Assembly (NCBI GenBank): GCA_013365365.1
Contig: JABVXU010000876.1
Location: forward strand, 1-17,010
Source of the DNA: Cruorifilaria tuberocauda
Taxonomy: Eukaryota > Nematoda > Chromadorea > Rhabditida > Onchocercidae
Length of the DNA: 17,010 bases
Direction of reading: 5' to 3'
Shown: positions 16,165 to 17,010 of the stretch, piece after piece
Layout of the letters: each line of letters begins with the position of its first letter
Position numbering within the stretch: the first letter of the stretch is position 1
Position numbers and translations under genes: made by a program
Notes under the pieces: model-generated
Told to the model about the DNA's origin: nothing
The model's input: only the letters and a program-made list of their open reading frames with translations
Databases searched by the model: none

Positions 16165-17010
16165 ATGACCGAATATGGTTCAACAACAACAACAACAACA
16201 ACAATAACAACAACAACAACGACAACAACAACAACAACAACAACAATAACAACAACAACAACAACAACAACAATAATAACAACGCCAACAACAACAACAA
16301 CACAAGCATTACCTCGACTTCTTAACATTCATGTTCATTTAGATGGCAATAAAGCACCGTTAAAAGTGGTTCTAAATGAAACTGAATGTGAAGAAAGTGA
16401 AGAAAATATAATTTATTCAAGAATTATCAATCAATTAAAAATTAAAAAAATCAATAATTAAAAGAAATTTAAAAAATCGATTATCAATTAAATAATTTAA
16501 AAAATTTTTAATATATTAATAACAAAAAAAAAAAATTCGTATTTATTTTTAATTTTTTCCCGAAAATATTTTTTATCGATTTTCTTTACTTAACAAATAT
16601 ACTTAAAAAATGTCTTTTTTCCTGATAAATATACTTTAGAAGTTTTTTTTTTTTTTGAAAAAATAGTAAAAACTTTATTTACAGTTTGAATTATTTTATT
16701 TAATTGTTTGTTTAAGTAACAGATTGTTTTCCAACTGATCAAAATCATACTGATAAAGCGAAAAAAGTAACAAAGATATGCATTGGACCGTTTGCAGATG
16801 CTACAACAACGGATATCATTGATACAGGTTTACTGGAATTAATTTAAATCTAATTTATAAATTAATAAATCTATCAGTGTGGACCGATCGCTCCTATGAT
16901 CATGATAAGATTTAGGATTTCCATCTTTTCAAACTAAGTTTCTGTTTTTTTTTTTATTTACGTGGAATCAGACTGTTGGCTTCTGTATCAGGTAGATATG
17001 ATAACCGATA
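16165..17010 (+). CDS. Multi-exon gene, 5' part: poly-Thr tract then Cys-rich segment, possibly integrin beta-tail-like
   Basis: Exon 1 begins at the ATG at 16165 (MTEYGS), runs through about 40 Thr-rich residues, and continues as LPRLLNIHVHLDGN and KAPLKVVLNETECEE. Two candidate GTGAAG donors (GT at 16388 or 16397) both leave phase 1. The intron to the CAG acceptor (AG at 16721-16722) is AT-rich. Exon 2 (16723-16827) encodes CFPTDQNHTDKAKK, then TKICIGPFADATTTD, and ends at ACAG|GTTTAC, again phase 1. Exon 3 starts after ATCAG at 16972, restores a codon (D) and reads CWLLYQVDMITD to the window end, open. The matching phases and higher G+C make the join credible. With the second donor the protein reads LNETECEENCF; with later Cys and DCWxxYxV this resembles the integrin beta-tail Cys pattern, but the usual upstream CxxC is absent. 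If exon 1 is not spliced it stops at 16459-16461 (98 residues). Confidence 0.55.
16181..16303. repeat. (AAC)n trinucleotide microsatellite
   Basis: About 120 bp of AAC/ACA/CAA units carry a few AAT, GAC and GCC interruptions. It lies inside exon 1 of the 16165 gene if the ATG there is used, giving a Thr run with occasional Ile and Pro. The interruptions at third and first positions keep the Thr frame open. The Asn-register frame is also open. Confidence 0.95.

Noticed and set aside
1..17010. CRISPR array, tRNA, rRNA or spliced-leader RNA gene
   Set aside because: Tandem arrays here lack the repeat-spacer alternation of CRISPR. TTCGA-type B-box words were inspected and none lies in a tRNA-like context. 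No SL1-like 22-mer was seen.

Overview
The window is very AT-rich eukaryotic DNA, roughly three quarters A+T by eye. It has few and widely spaced coding candidates, short AT-rich introns, T-rich AG splice acceptors of the TTTTCTAG / TTATTAGCAG type, and many microsatellites and minisatellites. These traits, together with exons clearly richer in G+C than their surroundings, fit a nematode nuclear genome. A filarial or other spirurine worm is my best guess, but no species-diagnostic sequence (for example a spliced-leader RNA gene) was found. There are no bacterial operons, rRNA or tRNA genes, or CRISPR arrays, and I recognise no intact transposon.

Layout. 1-1890: intergenic or intronic AT-rich DNA with a degenerate short-period repeat and a ~120-bp tandem repeat. 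1899-2080 (minus): a convincing internal exon of unknown family. 2411-3078: a cluster of unusual DNA, with a CT tract, a 14-bp-arm palindrome inside alternating purine-pyrimidine sequence, a G-rich 25-bp minisatellite and a long CT-rich tract. 3262-3274: a perfect AGGTCA direct repeat with 1-bp spacing. 3663-3911: an AT palindrome, then a small ORF with a signal-peptide-like start just after a good acceptor. 5364-5587 (minus): a possible exon with a poly-threonine (AAC)n tract. 6621-6880, 7469-7564, 8016-8411, 9831-10025, 10727-11002, 12260-12760, 13339-13785, 14650-14825 and 15488-15695: unrelated tandem repeat families, the most striking being a 24-bp unit carrying paired GATA sites. 16140-17010 (plus): the 5' part of the best-supported gene, three exons joined by two introns that are phase-compatible (both phase 1), running off the window end.

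The 16165-17010 gene starts with a poly-Thr tract and continues into cysteine-bearing sequence whose Cys/Trp spacing resembles the integrin beta membrane-proximal tail. That is a hypothesis from memory, not a search result. I see no evidence that the genes here work together: they lie on both strands, far apart, with no operon-like spacing. At this base composition several stop-free frames of 60-75 codons are expected by chance, so ORF length alone was not taken as evidence. Low-confidence exons are marked as such.
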